From: Clostridia bacterium
GTDB lineage: Bacteria; Bacillota; Clostridia; Oscillospirales; Butyricicoccaceae
Length of the DNA stretch: 41,358 bases
Direction: 5' to 3'
NCBI GenBank assembly: GCA_017559995.1
Contig: JAFYPP010000075.1
Location: forward strand, 1 to 41,358
The position numbers were made by a program, and so were the translations under genes. The notes below the pieces were generated by a model. That model made no database searches and had not been told where the DNA came from. It was given only the letters and a program-made list of their open reading frames with translations. Positions 34,781 through 41,358 of the stretch are shown piece after piece; position 1 is the stretch's first letter; every line of letters begins with the position of its first letter.

Positions 34781-35497
34781 TTATTCCTTTCCGCACAGGG
34801 CGCGAATGACGGCGCCGGCGGCTACCAAGCCTGCCGCCGAGGGAACGAAGGACACGCTGCCGGGCAGCTGGCGGCGACCGCCGTCCTCGATGATCTCCAG
34901 CGGGGTCATGGCCGGCTCGGTGGAGTACACCACCTGCAGGTGGTCGATGCCCTTTTTCCGCAGGCGCTGACGCAGCACCCGGGCCAGAGGGCAGGTGTCG
35001 GTCTTTGCAAGGTCGGTGACCACAAACTTGGTGGGGTCCAGCTTGTTGCCGGCGCCCATACAGCTGAGGATGGGGGTGTTTGCCGCCTTGGCGCGGCAGA
35101 TGAGCTCCACCTTGGAGGACACGGTGTCGATGGCGTCCACCACATAGGAAAAGGCGGCAAAATCAAAGGTGTCGGCGTTTTCCCCGGTGAAAAAGCACTG
35201 ACGGGTCTCCACCGTGATGGTGGGATCGATGTCCCGGATGCGCTCCGCCATGACCTCCACCTTGGGGCGGCCAACGGTGGAGCGGAGGGCCACGATCTGC
35301 CGGTTGAGGTTGCTTTCGCTGACGGTGTCGTCATCCACCAGCAGCAGACGGCCCACGCCCGCCCGGGCAAGGGCCTCGCAGGCAAAGCCGCCCACGCCGC
35401 CGATGCCGAACACGGCAACGCTGGCCGATTTGAGGGCGCTGACCCCCTCCTCCCCCAGCAAAAGGGCGGTGCGGCTGTCCTTTACCGGTACGTTCAC
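34781..35497 (-). CDS. tcdA: tRNA threonylcarbamoyladenosine dehydratase (ThiF/E1-like)
   Basis: ATP-dependent enzyme that converts t6A37 of tRNA to the cyclic form ct6A. 238 residues. The ATP-binding glycine motif FGIGGVGGFACEALARAG lies near residues 30-47, DDDTVSESNLNRQI near 55-68, and the family-typical VVDAIDTVSSKVELI and SCMGAGNKLDPTKF further on; the C-terminal SVSFVPSAAGLVAAG matches TcdA/CsdL. It overlaps mnmA by 4 bases (35494-35497, ATGA), so two anticodon-loop modification enzymes are made together. Confidence 0.93.
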   Translation of the reverse strand: MNVPVKDSRTALLLGEEGVSALKSASVAVFGIGGVGGFACEALARAGVGRLLLVDDDTVSESNLNRQIVALRSTVGRPKVEVMAERIRDIDPTITVETRQCFFTGENADTFDFAAFSYVVDAIDTVSSKVELICRAKAANTPILSCMGAGNKLDPTKFVVTDLAKTDTCPLARVLRQRLRKKGIDHLQVVYSTEPAMTPLEIIEDGGRRQLPGSVSFVPSAAGLVAAGAVIRALCGKE

Positions 35498-36537
35498 AGG
35501 ATGGTACCTCCTCCCACCACGGTGTCGCCGTCGTAAAAGACCACGGCCTGTCCGGCGGTGATGGCACGGATGGGGGTGTCGAACACCACACGCACCCGGT
35601 CGCCCTCAGGATAGACGGTGCAGGGGGTCTCGGGCTGGTGGTAACGGGTGCGGGCGGCGCAGCGGAAGGACTCCCAACGGGGCTGCTCAAAGGCGATCCA
35701 GTTGAGGTCGTCGGCATACAGCTCGGTGCGGTAGAGATCCTCGTCCTCGCCCAGCATGACGGTGTTGCGGTCGGCGTTTTTCGCCACCACGTAATAGGCG
35801 TGGCGGCCGGAGATGCCGATGCCCTTGCGCTGGCCGATGGTGTAGCACTCGATGCCGCCGTGCTGACCCAGAATGCAGCCGTCCACATCGATGAAATCGC
35901 CGGGTTCGGGGGTGTGGCCGGTGTGGTCCCAGATGAACTTGGCGTAAGCGCCGCCGGGGACGAAGCAGATGTCCTGGCTGTCGGGTTTGTCGGCGTTGGC
36001 AAAGCCGGCCTGGCGGGCCATCTCCCGGATCTCTTCCTTGGTGTACTTGCCCAGCGGCAGCTTGAGGTGCTCCAGCTGATGCTGGGTGAGGGTGTACAGC
36101 ACATAGGACTGGTCCTTCTGCTCGGAAACGCCCTTTTTCAGCAGCCAGCGGCCGTTTCCGCCCTGCTCGATGCGGGCATAGTGGCCGGTGACCACGGCGT
36201 CGGCGCCCTCTGCCAGGGCCTTGTCCAGCAGGTGGCCGAACTTGAGATAGCGGTTGCAGTTGATACAGGGGTTGGGGGTGCGGCCCTGGAGATAGGAGTG
36301 GGCAAAATGGTCCATGACGCTGGCCCGGAACCGGGGCTGGGCATCCCAGGTCAGGTGGGGGGCGCCCAGCTGGGCACAGATGTCGGCGGCCTGTTGGGCG
36401 TCGTCGGCGCTGCCGCAGCCCTGCAGTTCGTGCAGGCGCAGGGTGACGCCGGTGATGTCGTGGCCGGCCTGTTTCATCAGCAGGGCAGCCACCGAGCTGT
36501 CCACGCCGCCGGACATGGCGATATAGGCTTTGGGCAT
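35494..36537 (-). CDS. mnmA: tRNA-specific 2-thiouridylase
   Basis: Adds sulfur to C2 of the wobble uridine of Lys, Glu and Gln tRNAs. 347 residues. The PP-loop SGGVDSS at 9-15 activates the tRNA with ATP. The two catalytic cysteines are Cys94 (TPNPCINCN) and Cys191 (SQDICFV). The C-terminal beta-barrel region carries GQHGGIECYTIGQRKG and YHQPETPCTV. AAGGAGG lies 8 bases before the ATG. First gene of the operon; a dense cluster of hairpins lies upstream and no clear promoter is seen. Secure. Confidence 0.96.
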   Translation of the reverse strand: MPKAYIAMSGGVDSSVAALLMKQAGHDITGVTLRLHELQGCGSADDAQQAADICAQLGAPHLTWDAQPRFRASVMDHFAHSYLQGRTPNPCINCNRYLKFGHLLDKALAEGADAVVTGHYARIEQGGNGRWLLKKGVSEQKDQSYVLYTLTQHQLEHLKLPLGKYTKEEIREMARQAGFANADKPDSQDICFVPGGAYAKFIWDHTGHTPEPGDFIDVDGCILGQHGGIECYTIGQRKGIGISGRHAYYVVAKNADRNTVMLGEDEDLYRTELYADDLNWIAFEQPRWESFRCAARTRYHQPETPCTVYPEGDRVRVVFDTPIRAITAGQAVVFYDGDTVVGGGTIL

Positions 36538-36599
36538 AGGAAAAACCTCCTTGTAAAGCGTTGAACGCGAGGGAACATACGCCCCTCACTCACGAAAAG

Positions 36600-36710
36600 G
36601 GATGCGGGCGCTACCGCCCGCCACATCTCCGCAGGACCCTGCGGGGCGGTACTTTTGGCCCGCCCAAAAGTACCCAAAAGCCGGCCAGGGACGCTGTCCC
36701 TGGACCCTGG
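36600..36710. repeat. Cluster of four hairpins, probable intergenic repeat element
   Basis: In about 100 bases there are four inverted repeats: GCGGGCG/CGCCCGC (36604-36621), CCGCAG/CTGCGG (about 36629-36644), GGTACTTTTG/CAAAAGTACC (36648-36674) and CCAGGGAC/GTCCCTGG (36685-36703). The block has no open frame with a ribosome site. I recall similar GGTACTTTTGG...CAAAAGTACC blocks scattered in related gut clostridial genomes, which would make it a dispersed repeat; I could not search for copies. The rest of the 36538-36802 gap shows nothing else. Confidence 0.6.
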
Positions 36711-36802
36711 CTGTCTGCGGATTGCCCGGCGGCCCCGGATGACAAGGTTCCCTGAACATTGCCAAGTGCCTGGGCTCGGTGCAGGCGCATCCCTTTCCCC
36801 GA

Positions 36803-36834
36803 GAAAAAACGGGGGCCACGGTCCGTGGCCCCCG
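36803..36834 (-). terminator. Terminator after the CD1247-like gene
   Basis: 11-bp stem CGGGGGCCACG/CGTGGCCCCCG with a 3-base loop, followed on the minus strand by TTTTTTCTC. Starts 14 bases beyond the stop at 36849. Confidence 0.9.
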
Positions 36835-36848
36835 CTGGTTGCGGAAAC

Positions 36849-37379
36849 TTAGTCTTCGTCCTCGACTTCGTCGACCAGTTCGGTCAGATCGAACTCCAGA
36901 TCCTCACCGCAGGCGGGGCACTTCATGCTGCCCTTGGCCAGAACGTCTTCGTCGATGATGATCTCTTCTTCGCAGGTGGGGCAGACCAGCTGGTACAGGT
37001 CTTCGTCCTCCAGCTCTTCGTCTTCCTCGTCGTCGTACTCGTCTTCGTCGTCGTACTCGTCGTCATCTTCCTCTTCCAGATCCAGGATCTCGAAGATCTC
37101 TTCCAGTTCGTCGTCCATGTCGTCCAGATCCTCATCAATGGCATCCAGAGCGTCTTCCAGGTCGTCCAGAACTTCGTCGATGGCGTCCAGAGATTCTTCC
37201 ATCATGTCCATCTCGTCGTTGATGGCGCCCACCTCGTCGTCCAGATCGGCAACAGCCAGGGCGATGTCGTCCAGGGTGTCGATGATGGCGGCCAGCAGTT
37301 TGCCCTCATTGGTGGTCTGATCGATAGCCATGCCTTCCAGCAGACCCTTCAGATAAGCGGTTTTCTCGGTAATGGTCAT
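36849..37379 (-). CDS. Acidic CD1247-type protein with coiled coil and C-terminal zinc ribbon
   Basis: 176 residues from the ATG at 37379 (AAGGAG 8 bases upstream; an in-frame TTG two codons earlier is unlikely). The N-terminus (TEKTAYLKGLLEGMAIDQTT) matches the CD1247 N-terminal domain of clostridia. A long acidic coiled coil follows (about 40-100, repeated DD.LDAIDE units), then a nearly pure Asp/Glu/Tyr stretch (about 101-127). The end is a zinc ribbon with CPTC and CPAC pairs. Function unknown; the very acidic region suggests contact with a basic partner such as ribosome or nucleic-acid-binding protein. It lies 43 bases after efp and probably shares its transcript. Confidence 0.85.
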   Translation of the reverse strand: MTITEKTAYLKGLLEGMAIDQTTNEGKLLAAIIDTLDDIALAVADLDDEVGAINDEMDMMEESLDAIDEVLDDLEDALDAIDEDLDDMDDELEEIFEILDLEEEDDDEYDDEDEYDDEEDEELEDEDLYQLVCPTCEEEIIIDEDVLAKGSMKCPACGEDLEFDLTELVDEVEDED

Positions 37380-37422
37380 AATCAAATCTCCTTTCCTCGT
37401 CAGAGGTTATGAATGGATAAAA

Positions 37423-37986
37423 TTACTCCTTGGAACGGCCCAGGTACTCGCCGGTACGGGTGTCGATCTGGATCTTCTCGCCCTCGTTGATGAACAGGGG
37501 GACACGGACAACGGCGCCGGTCTCCAGAGTGGCGGGCTTGGTGACGTTGGTAGCGGTATCGCCGCGGACGCCGGGCTCGGTGGCGGTGACTTCCAGGTCA
37601 ACGAACATGGGGGGCTCAACGCCGAAGACGTTGCCCTTGAAGGACAGGACCTTGCACTCCATGTTTTCCTTCACGAACTTGAAAGCGTCGCCCAGCTTAT
37701 CCTCGTTGATGGGCTCCTGCTCGTAGGTATCGGTGTCCATGAAGTAGTACAGATTCTCATCGGCGTACAGGTACTGCATGGTACGGCGCTCGATGACAGC
37801 TTCCTCGAACTTATCGGTGGGGTTGAAAGAACGCTCGACGACGGCGCCGGTGATGACGTTCTTGTACTTGGTGCGGACGAAAGCGGCGCCCTTACCGGGC
37901 TTGACGTGCTGGAATTCCACGACCTGGAAAACCTGGCCGTCCATCTCGAAAGTCTTACCGTTTCTGAAATCGCCTGCAGTGATCAT
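37423..37986 (-). CDS. efp: Elongation factor P
   Basis: Relieves ribosome stalling at polyproline stretches. 187 residues, three beta-barrel domains. The loop that enters the peptidyl-transferase centre reads [10 protein letters not shown] with Lys32 at the tip, the residue that other bacteria modify; the modification in this organism cannot be read from the sequence. The C-terminal signature is [24 protein letters not shown] precedes the ATG. It is downstream of the M24 peptidase, the order found in many Firmicutes, and has its own likely promoter in the 82-base gap. Secure. Confidence 0.97.
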   Translation of the reverse strand: MITAGDFRNGKTFEMDGQVFQVVEFQHVKPGKGAAFVRTKYKNVITGAVVERSFNPTDKFEEAVIERRTMQYLYADENLYYFMDTDTYEQEPINEDKLGDAFKFVKENMECKVLSFKGNVFGVEPPMFVDLEVTATEPGVRGDTATNVTKPATLETGAVVRVPLFINEGEKIQIDTRTGEYLGRSKE

Positions 37987-38020
37987 AGTATATAGGCCTC
38001 CTAAAATTTTATTATATGCT

Positions 38021-38048
38021 TATCAAAAGTAGTTTACACGATAAAATG
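38021..38048 (-). promoter_or_regulatory. Candidate promoter of efp
   Basis: Minus-strand TGTAAA-N16-TATAAT, with the -10 box 34 bases from the efp ATG. No terminator follows the peptidase gene, so readthrough also remains possible. Confidence 0.6.
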
Positions 38049-38068
38049 CAAAATTGCAAGGAATTCCT

Positions 38069-39142
38069 TTACAGAATCCGCAATTCCTTGGGCGCCAGGG
38101 TGAGATTCCGCTTGCCGTCGGCGGCCAGATAGACCATATCCTCGATGCGGACGCCGAATTTGCCGGGCAGATAGATGCCGGGCTCGATGGTGATGATGTT
38201 GCCCTGCACCAGTTCCCGGTGATAGGTCTTGGCGGCACGGGGGCTTTCGTGGATGTTCAGACCCAGGCTGTGGCCCAGACCGTGGCCGAAGTACTTGCCG
38301 TAACCGGCGGCTTCGATGATGTCACGGGCGGCCTTGTCCACCTGGGAGCCGGGGACGCCGGCGGCCATGGCCTCGATGCCGGCCAGCTGGGCCTCCAGAA
38401 CGGTGTTGTAGACCTTCTTCATCTCGTCGGTGGCATAGCCCACGGCAAAGGTACGGGTCATGTCGCTGTGATAACCGCCCACCATGGCGCCGAAGTCGAT
38501 GGTGACGAAATCACCGGCCTCGATCTTCTTGTCGCCGGGGGTGCCGTGGGGCAGACTGCTCTTGGCGCCCGACACGAAAATGGTGGGGAAGGACACGCCG
38601 GTGGAGCCCAGACGGGCCATGCGGTAGTCCAGCTCGGCGGCCACTTCACGCTCCACGGCGCCGGGCTTGATGAGGGGCAGGATCTCCTCCAGCGCCTGCT
38701 CGGCGATGCGCTGGGCGGCCACGATGCGCTCCACCTCGATCTCCTCCTTGACCTCACGGACTTCGGAGAAGGCTTCGCCGGCGGCCACCAGCTTGACGCC
38801 CTCCAGAGCGGCCTGGTAGCGGGCGTGGGATGCCACGGTCATGGCCTGATCCTCGAACAAAAGGCTGTCGATGCCGTTCTCCTTACAGATCTGCAGGGCG
38901 CACTGGGGATAGGACACGTCGGGCTGGATGACCTGATAGCCCCAGGGGGCGATGGCCTTTTCGGCGGCCTCGATGTAGCGGGAGTCGGTGAAACAGAAGC
39001 CCTTGCCGTCGGCAGTGACCAGCACCATACCCTCCAGGCCCACGAAGCCGGTGGCGTAGCAGAGATTTTCGCCCTCGGTGATGAGGACGCCGCCGCAGTG
39101 GTTGGCTTTCGCCATGGCGGCAAGTTTGTTCAGTCGTTCCAT
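38069..39142 (-). CDS. M24-family Xaa-Pro aminopeptidase/dipeptidase
   Basis: Metallopeptidase that removes residues next to proline. 357 residues: a creatinase-like N-terminal domain (1-130) and a pita-bread catalytic domain. The metal ligands are visible in order: the two Asp of TIDFGAMVGGYHSDMTRTF, His in GHGLGHSLGLNIHE, Glu in ITIEPGIYL and Glu in VRIEDMVYL. The ATG at 39142 follows AGGAGGTC; the open frame continues upstream through the palindromic repeat but without a ribosome site. Its neighbour efp helps make proline-rich proteins, and the pair is often linked in Firmicutes. The DUF559 mini-element begins 28 bases upstream of its start and may have displaced its promoter. Confidence 0.92.
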   Translation of the reverse strand: MERLNKLAAMAKANHCGGVLITEGENLCYATGFVGLEGMVLVTADGKGFCFTDSRYIEAAEKAIAPWGYQVIQPDVSYPQCALQICKENGIDSLLFEDQAMTVASHARYQAALEGVKLVAAGEAFSEVREVKEEIEVERIVAAQRIAEQALEEILPLIKPGAVEREVAAELDYRMARLGSTGVSFPTIFVSGAKSSLPHGTPGDKKIEAGDFVTIDFGAMVGGYHSDMTRTFAVGYATDEMKKVYNTVLEAQLAGIEAMAAGVPGSQVDKAARDIIEAAGYGKYFGHGLGHSLGLNIHESPRAAKTYHRELVQGNIITIEPGIYLPGKFGVRIEDMVYLAADGKRNLTLAPKELRIL

Positions 39143-39216
39143 AGGTTGACCTCCTGTAGTGTAAAAGATGCCTTCCCCCTCAGGGGGAAGGTGGCCCAAC
39201 GGGCCGGAAGAGGGGG

Positions 39217-39558
39217 TCATCGGGGCAGATGGCGAAGAACATCCCCGCAGACACCCTCAAAGTTTTCCTGAATATCACGATTGGTGTAACGCAGTACCGT
39301 GATCCCCTGCTGCCGCAGCCATGCATCCCGCGCGGCGTCACGTTGCTCCGCCGCAGTTTCGCCGTGCTGGCTTCCGTCCAGTTCGATCACCAGTTTTGGC
39401 TGGGCACAGTAAAAGTCTGCAATATATCCGCCCAACGGTTTTTGCCGTCGGAAACGAACGGGAAGCGCCCGCAAAAAATCATACCACAAATGCCGCTCCT
39501 GCGGGGTCATTTCCCGCCGCAGACGCTGCGCATGCTCTGTCAGTATGTGTCTGCTCAC
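39217..39558 (-). CDS. DUF559 (very-short-patch-repair-like) endonuclease-fold protein
   Basis: 113 residues from a GTG start at 39558. The core runs RLRREMTPQERHLWYDFLRA, then PVRFRRQKPLGGYIADFYC, then PKLVIELDGSQH, with Asp48 and Glu59 at the presumed nuclease site, and ends with ITVLRYTNRDI. The ribosome site GGAAGAGGGGG and the ACCGTGA start context lie within the flanking repeat, exactly as in the DUF559 gene at 27051-27419. The first codons belong to a 58-bp unit that is present three times in tandem, so two additional ribosome-site/GTG copies lie upstream. The two DUF559 proteins are similar but not recent duplicates. Confidence 0.8.
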   Translation of the reverse strand: MSRHILTEHAQRLRREMTPQERHLWYDFLRALPVRFRRQKPLGGYIADFYCAQPKLVIELDGSQHGETAAEQRDAARDAWLRQQGITVLRYTNRDIQENFEGVCGDVLRHLPR

Positions 39559-39707
39559 GGTGTGCCCCCTCTTCCGTCACGGCTGCGCCGCGCTCTGTCA
39601 GTATGTGTCTGCTCACGGTGTGCCCCCTCTTCCGTCACGGCTGCGCCGCGCTCTGTCAGTATGTGCCTGCTCACGGTATGCCCCCTCTTCCGTCACGGCT
39701 GCGCCGC
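39534..39707 (-). repeat. 58-bp tandem repeat, three copies
   Basis: Units at 39534-39591, 39592-39649 and 39650-39707. The first two are identical; the third differs at two bases. On the minus strand each unit holds the inner repeat edge (CGGAAGAGGGGG), the GTG start and the first eight codons of the DUF559 gene. The copies are contiguous without spacers. Confidence 0.9.
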
Positions 39708-40580
39708 GCCACCTTCCCCCTCAGGGGGAAGGCAATCCCTGTACATTTGCTTCATCAAGACCGCGTCCTCGGCCTGGGTGCCGGCGGACTCGCACAGGAT
39801 GCGGGGGGCAAGGTCCCGCTGGGCCACCAGTTTGGCCAGCGGGCCGAACTCCGGGCCGTATTCGGTATCTTCAAAGGTGAGGTGCTTCACTTCCCCGCCC
39901 TTGCCGTACTCGATCTTGCTGAAGTGGGCGTGGAAGTGTCTGGCCCGTTCCTCGCCCAGCTGCCGGTGCAGCAGGTCCAGCAGGGCGGCGAAGTCGGCCT
40001 CGGTGCGCATACCGCCCCGGGTGCGGGCGTTGAGGTGGCCGAAGTCGACGCAGGGCAGCAGCCGCTCGTCCATCCGGCAGATGCGGCAGACCTCTTCCCC
40101 GTCGCCCAGCACGTTGATCTTGCCCATGGTCTCGATGCACATCCGGACGTGGGCAAGGCCCTCGTTTTCCAGCGCCTTCAGCGCCTCCCGCAGGTTGAGG
40201 AGGGTGTGTTCCAGCGCCACCTCCCGCTCCATGCCGGACAGGCCGCCGCAATGGACCACGATGCGGTCGCCGCCCAGCCATTCGCAGGCGCGGGCCGACT
40301 TGACGATATATTCACAGTTCTTTTGGACGCGCTCCTCGCTGTCCCCCGACAGGTTGATGTAGTAGGGGGCGTGGAGGGACATGACGATGCCGTACTGGGC
40401 GGCCTGGGCGCCGATGGCCCGGGCGGTGTCCTCGCCGATGTTGACGCCGCGGCCGCACTGGTATTCGTAACAGTCCAGACCCAGGCTCTGCAGCCACTTG
40501 GGGGCGTGGACGGTGCCCTTATAGGCTTTGGTAAAGCTGTCGCTGTTGCCCGCGGGGCCAAACAATGCTCTCTGTTCCAT
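39693..40580 (-). CDS. Endonuclease IV-like (AP endonuclease family 2) TIM-barrel protein
   Basis: 295 residues. Metal-binding positions of the endonuclease IV fold are visible: His70 (LHAPYY), His110 (VVHCGG), Glu150 (CIETMGK), Asp179 and His182 (DFGHLNAR), His216/His218 (FHAHFSK) and Glu264 (CESAG). Bona fide Nfo motifs are only partly kept, so it may be a relative with another sugar-phosphate or DNA substrate. The last 12 residues (LPPEGEGGAAQP) are encoded by the palindromic repeat of DUF559 mini-element 2 and are unlikely to be native. It starts 3 bases after the YqeG gene, so the two are coupled. Confidence 0.85.
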   Translation of the reverse strand: MEQRALFGPAGNSDSFTKAYKGTVHAPKWLQSLGLDCYEYQCGRGVNIGEDTARAIGAQAAQYGIVMSLHAPYYINLSGDSEERVQKNCEYIVKSARACEWLGGDRIVVHCGGLSGMEREVALEHTLLNLREALKALENEGLAHVRMCIETMGKINVLGDGEEVCRICRMDERLLPCVDFGHLNARTRGGMRTEADFAALLDLLHRQLGEERARHFHAHFSKIEYGKGGEVKHLTFEDTEYGPEFGPLAKLVAQRDLAPRILCESAGTQAEDAVLMKQMYRDCLPPEGEGGAAQP

Positions 40581-40583
40581 CTT

Positions 40584-41075
40584 TTACGGTCTCTCTTTCC
40601 GGAAGGGCAGCTCCAGCAGCCGCCGGGGCCAAAAATACCACAGATAGGTGTCGGTGGACTCCACCAGAATGCCCTTGCAGCCGAACCGCCGGGCGCCCAG
40701 CATATCGGTGTAGGTCTGGTCCCCCACCATGGCCAGCGTTTCCGGGGAAAGGCCCAGTTTGCGGGCGGCCTCACGGAAGCCGGACAGGCCGGGCTTTTTG
40801 GCCAGATGCTGCCAGGGCAGCCCCACCGCCTCGGCAAAGGCCTTCACCCGGTGGTGGTGCTTGTTGTTGGACAGGATATAGAGGATAAAGCCCTCCTGCC
40901 GCAGATGTGCCATCCAGTCCAGCACCGCCTGCCGGGGCATGGCGTCCCGGGTCTGCATGAGGGTGCCGTCGATGTCCAGCAGCAGGCCGGACACCCCAAG
41001 GGCGCGCAGACGCTCCGGCGTGATGTGGGTCACGTCGGGCAGAAACAGATGGGGATACGGCAGGGGCAAAGGCAT
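40584..41075 (-). CDS. YqeG-family HAD-IIIA phosphatase
   Basis: 163 residues from the ATG at 41075, which follows AGGAGGGAG; an in-frame ATG 15 codons upstream has no ribosome site and lies in the promoter region. The nucleophile motif LLLDIDGTL gives Asp34 and Asp36. The rest of the HAD set is ILSNNKHH (motif II), KKPG (motif III lysine) and VGDQTYTDMLGA (motif IV). The family is close to mitochondrial phosphatidylglycerophosphatase (GEP4) and may dephosphorylate a phospholipid precursor or small phosphate ester. First gene of the minus-strand series with its own promoter. Confidence 0.88.
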   Translation of the reverse strand: MPLPLPYPHLFLPDVTHITPERLRALGVSGLLLDIDGTLMQTRDAMPRQAVLDWMAHLRQEGFILYILSNNKHHHRVKAFAEAVGLPWQHLAKKPGLSGFREAARKLGLSPETLAMVGDQTYTDMLGARRFGCKGILVESTDTYLWYFWPRRLLELPFRKERP

Positions 41076-41108
41076 AGGCTCCCTCCTGTGGGAATAGAAT
41101 GATGTTAT

Positions 41109-41138
41109 ATTGTACCACAATTTTTACCAAACTGACAA
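41109..41138 (-). promoter_or_regulatory. Promoter of the YqeG gene series
   Basis: Minus-strand TTGTCA-N18-TACAAT, -10 box 33 bases from the ATG at 41075. It shares the short divergent region with the plus-strand gene starting at 41150. Confidence 0.6.
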
Positions 41139-41149
41139 GGGGTGAGGCC

Positions 41150-41358
41150 ATGAACCGGGAAAAAACCAAACTTTACGCGGCGGTGACCGCACGGGACGCA
41201 ACGGATGCCCAGGGGTTGGGAGTCCCCTGCCTGGGTCTTTTTTACCGCATCGGCGAAAACGGCGTGCTGCAGCGGGCACGGACGGCGAGCCAGGGCCGGG
41301 GCGGCCTGCTGGGGCTGTACGAGGCGCCGGGGCTGGAGGTGTGCCAGCCCGACCGGGT
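41150..41358 (+). CDS. Unknown protein, 5' part only
   Basis: An open frame begins at the ATG 41150, preceded by AAGGGGTGAGG, and runs off the window after 69 codons (MNREKTKLYAAVTARDATDA, later VPCLGLFYRIGENGVLQRAR). No signal peptide or TM segment is evident in the visible part, and no family is recognised. It is transcribed divergently from the YqeG gene. Confidence 0.6.
   Translation, partial: MNREKTKLYAAVTARDATDAQGLGVPCLGLFYRIGENGVLQRARTASQGRGGLLGLYEAPGLEVCQPDR

Larger units (their letters stand above)
39171..39732 (-). mobile_element. DUF559 mini-element 2 bounded by inverted palindromic repeats
   Basis: The boundaries at 39171-39216 and, inverted, about 39672-39732 share a 21-bp palindrome (CCTTCCCCCT-C-AGGGGGAAGG), then TGGC, a variable hairpin, then CGGAAGAGGGGG. 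The DUF559 gene lies between. The plan is the same as at 27028-27479 although the sequences differ. It sits inside a minus-strand gene series (endonuclease IV-like above, M24 peptidase below). The outer palindrome is translated as the last residues of the endonuclease IV-like protein. Confidence 0.65.

Noticed and set aside
39534..39707. CRISPR array
   Set aside because: The three 58-bp units are directly adjacent without spacers and contain the start of a coding gene; no cas gene is present.

Overview
The window looks like a chromosome segment of a fairly GC-rich clostridial Firmicute, most likely a gut Oscillospiraceae relative (Flavonifractor/Pseudoflavonifractor-like). The reasons are: RNase Y; the neighbouring pair of M24 peptidase and EF-P; a CD1247-type acidic zinc-ribbon protein; YqeG; SLH-domain envelope proteins; TTGACA/TATAAT promoters with 17-base spacers; and abundant short palindromic repeats. 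The assignment is an inference from gene content; no rRNA or tRNA gene was seen. Most genes are on the minus strand.

Layout. 1-4890: glycolytic operon pgk-tpiA-gpmI-eno (eno runs off the left edge). 4949-7538: operon sirtuin-dinB-trmL. 7555-13873: two large SLH envelope proteins, each with its own terminator. 13947-14909: lipid kinase. 14923-24608: a transposon-like insertion of about 9.7 kb, flanked by a 15-bp direct repeat. It lies exactly between the divergent promoters of the lipid kinase and queT. 24637-27027: a preQ1 riboswitch-controlled QueT transporter, then an ABC-F protein. 27028-31669: a DUF559 mini-element, a MazG-like protein, a class I amidotransferase, RNase Y and a Na+/glutamate-type symporter. 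31732-33777: a Cys-rich membrane peptide, a small unknown protein and a third SLH-like envelope protein. 33905-36537: operon mnmA-tcdA-phzF. 36600-41138: repeat cluster, then a minus-strand series yqeG, endonuclease IV-like, (DUF559 mini-element), M24 peptidase, EF-P, CD1247-like. A plus-strand partial gene starts at 41150.

The most interesting part is the insertion. It carries an IS30-type transposase at one end and a type I restriction-modification operon (hsdM, hsdS, hsdR). Three additional genes are embedded in that operon: a small 3-TM protein between hsdM and hsdS, and a TM-protein/TIR-like pair between hsdS and hsdR. A small ribbon-helix-helix-like gene closes it. The tight spacing (TAAATG, ATGA and TAATG junctions) suggests one transcript. 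By analogy with prrC inside the EcoprrI hsd locus, the TIR/membrane pair could be a second-line, self-killing defence guarding the restriction system; this is a hypothesis. Both transposon ends carry multiple copies of a GTAANTTCCA motif.

A second theme is a pair of DUF559 nuclease genes (27051-27419 and 39217-39558). Each is bounded by inverted palindromic repeats whose inner edge supplies the ribosome binding site and the GTG start codon of the gene. In the second element this edge has been tandemly triplicated (58-bp unit), and the outer repeat has been translated into the C-terminus of the neighbouring endonuclease IV-like gene. These look like small mobile or selfish repeat-nuclease units.
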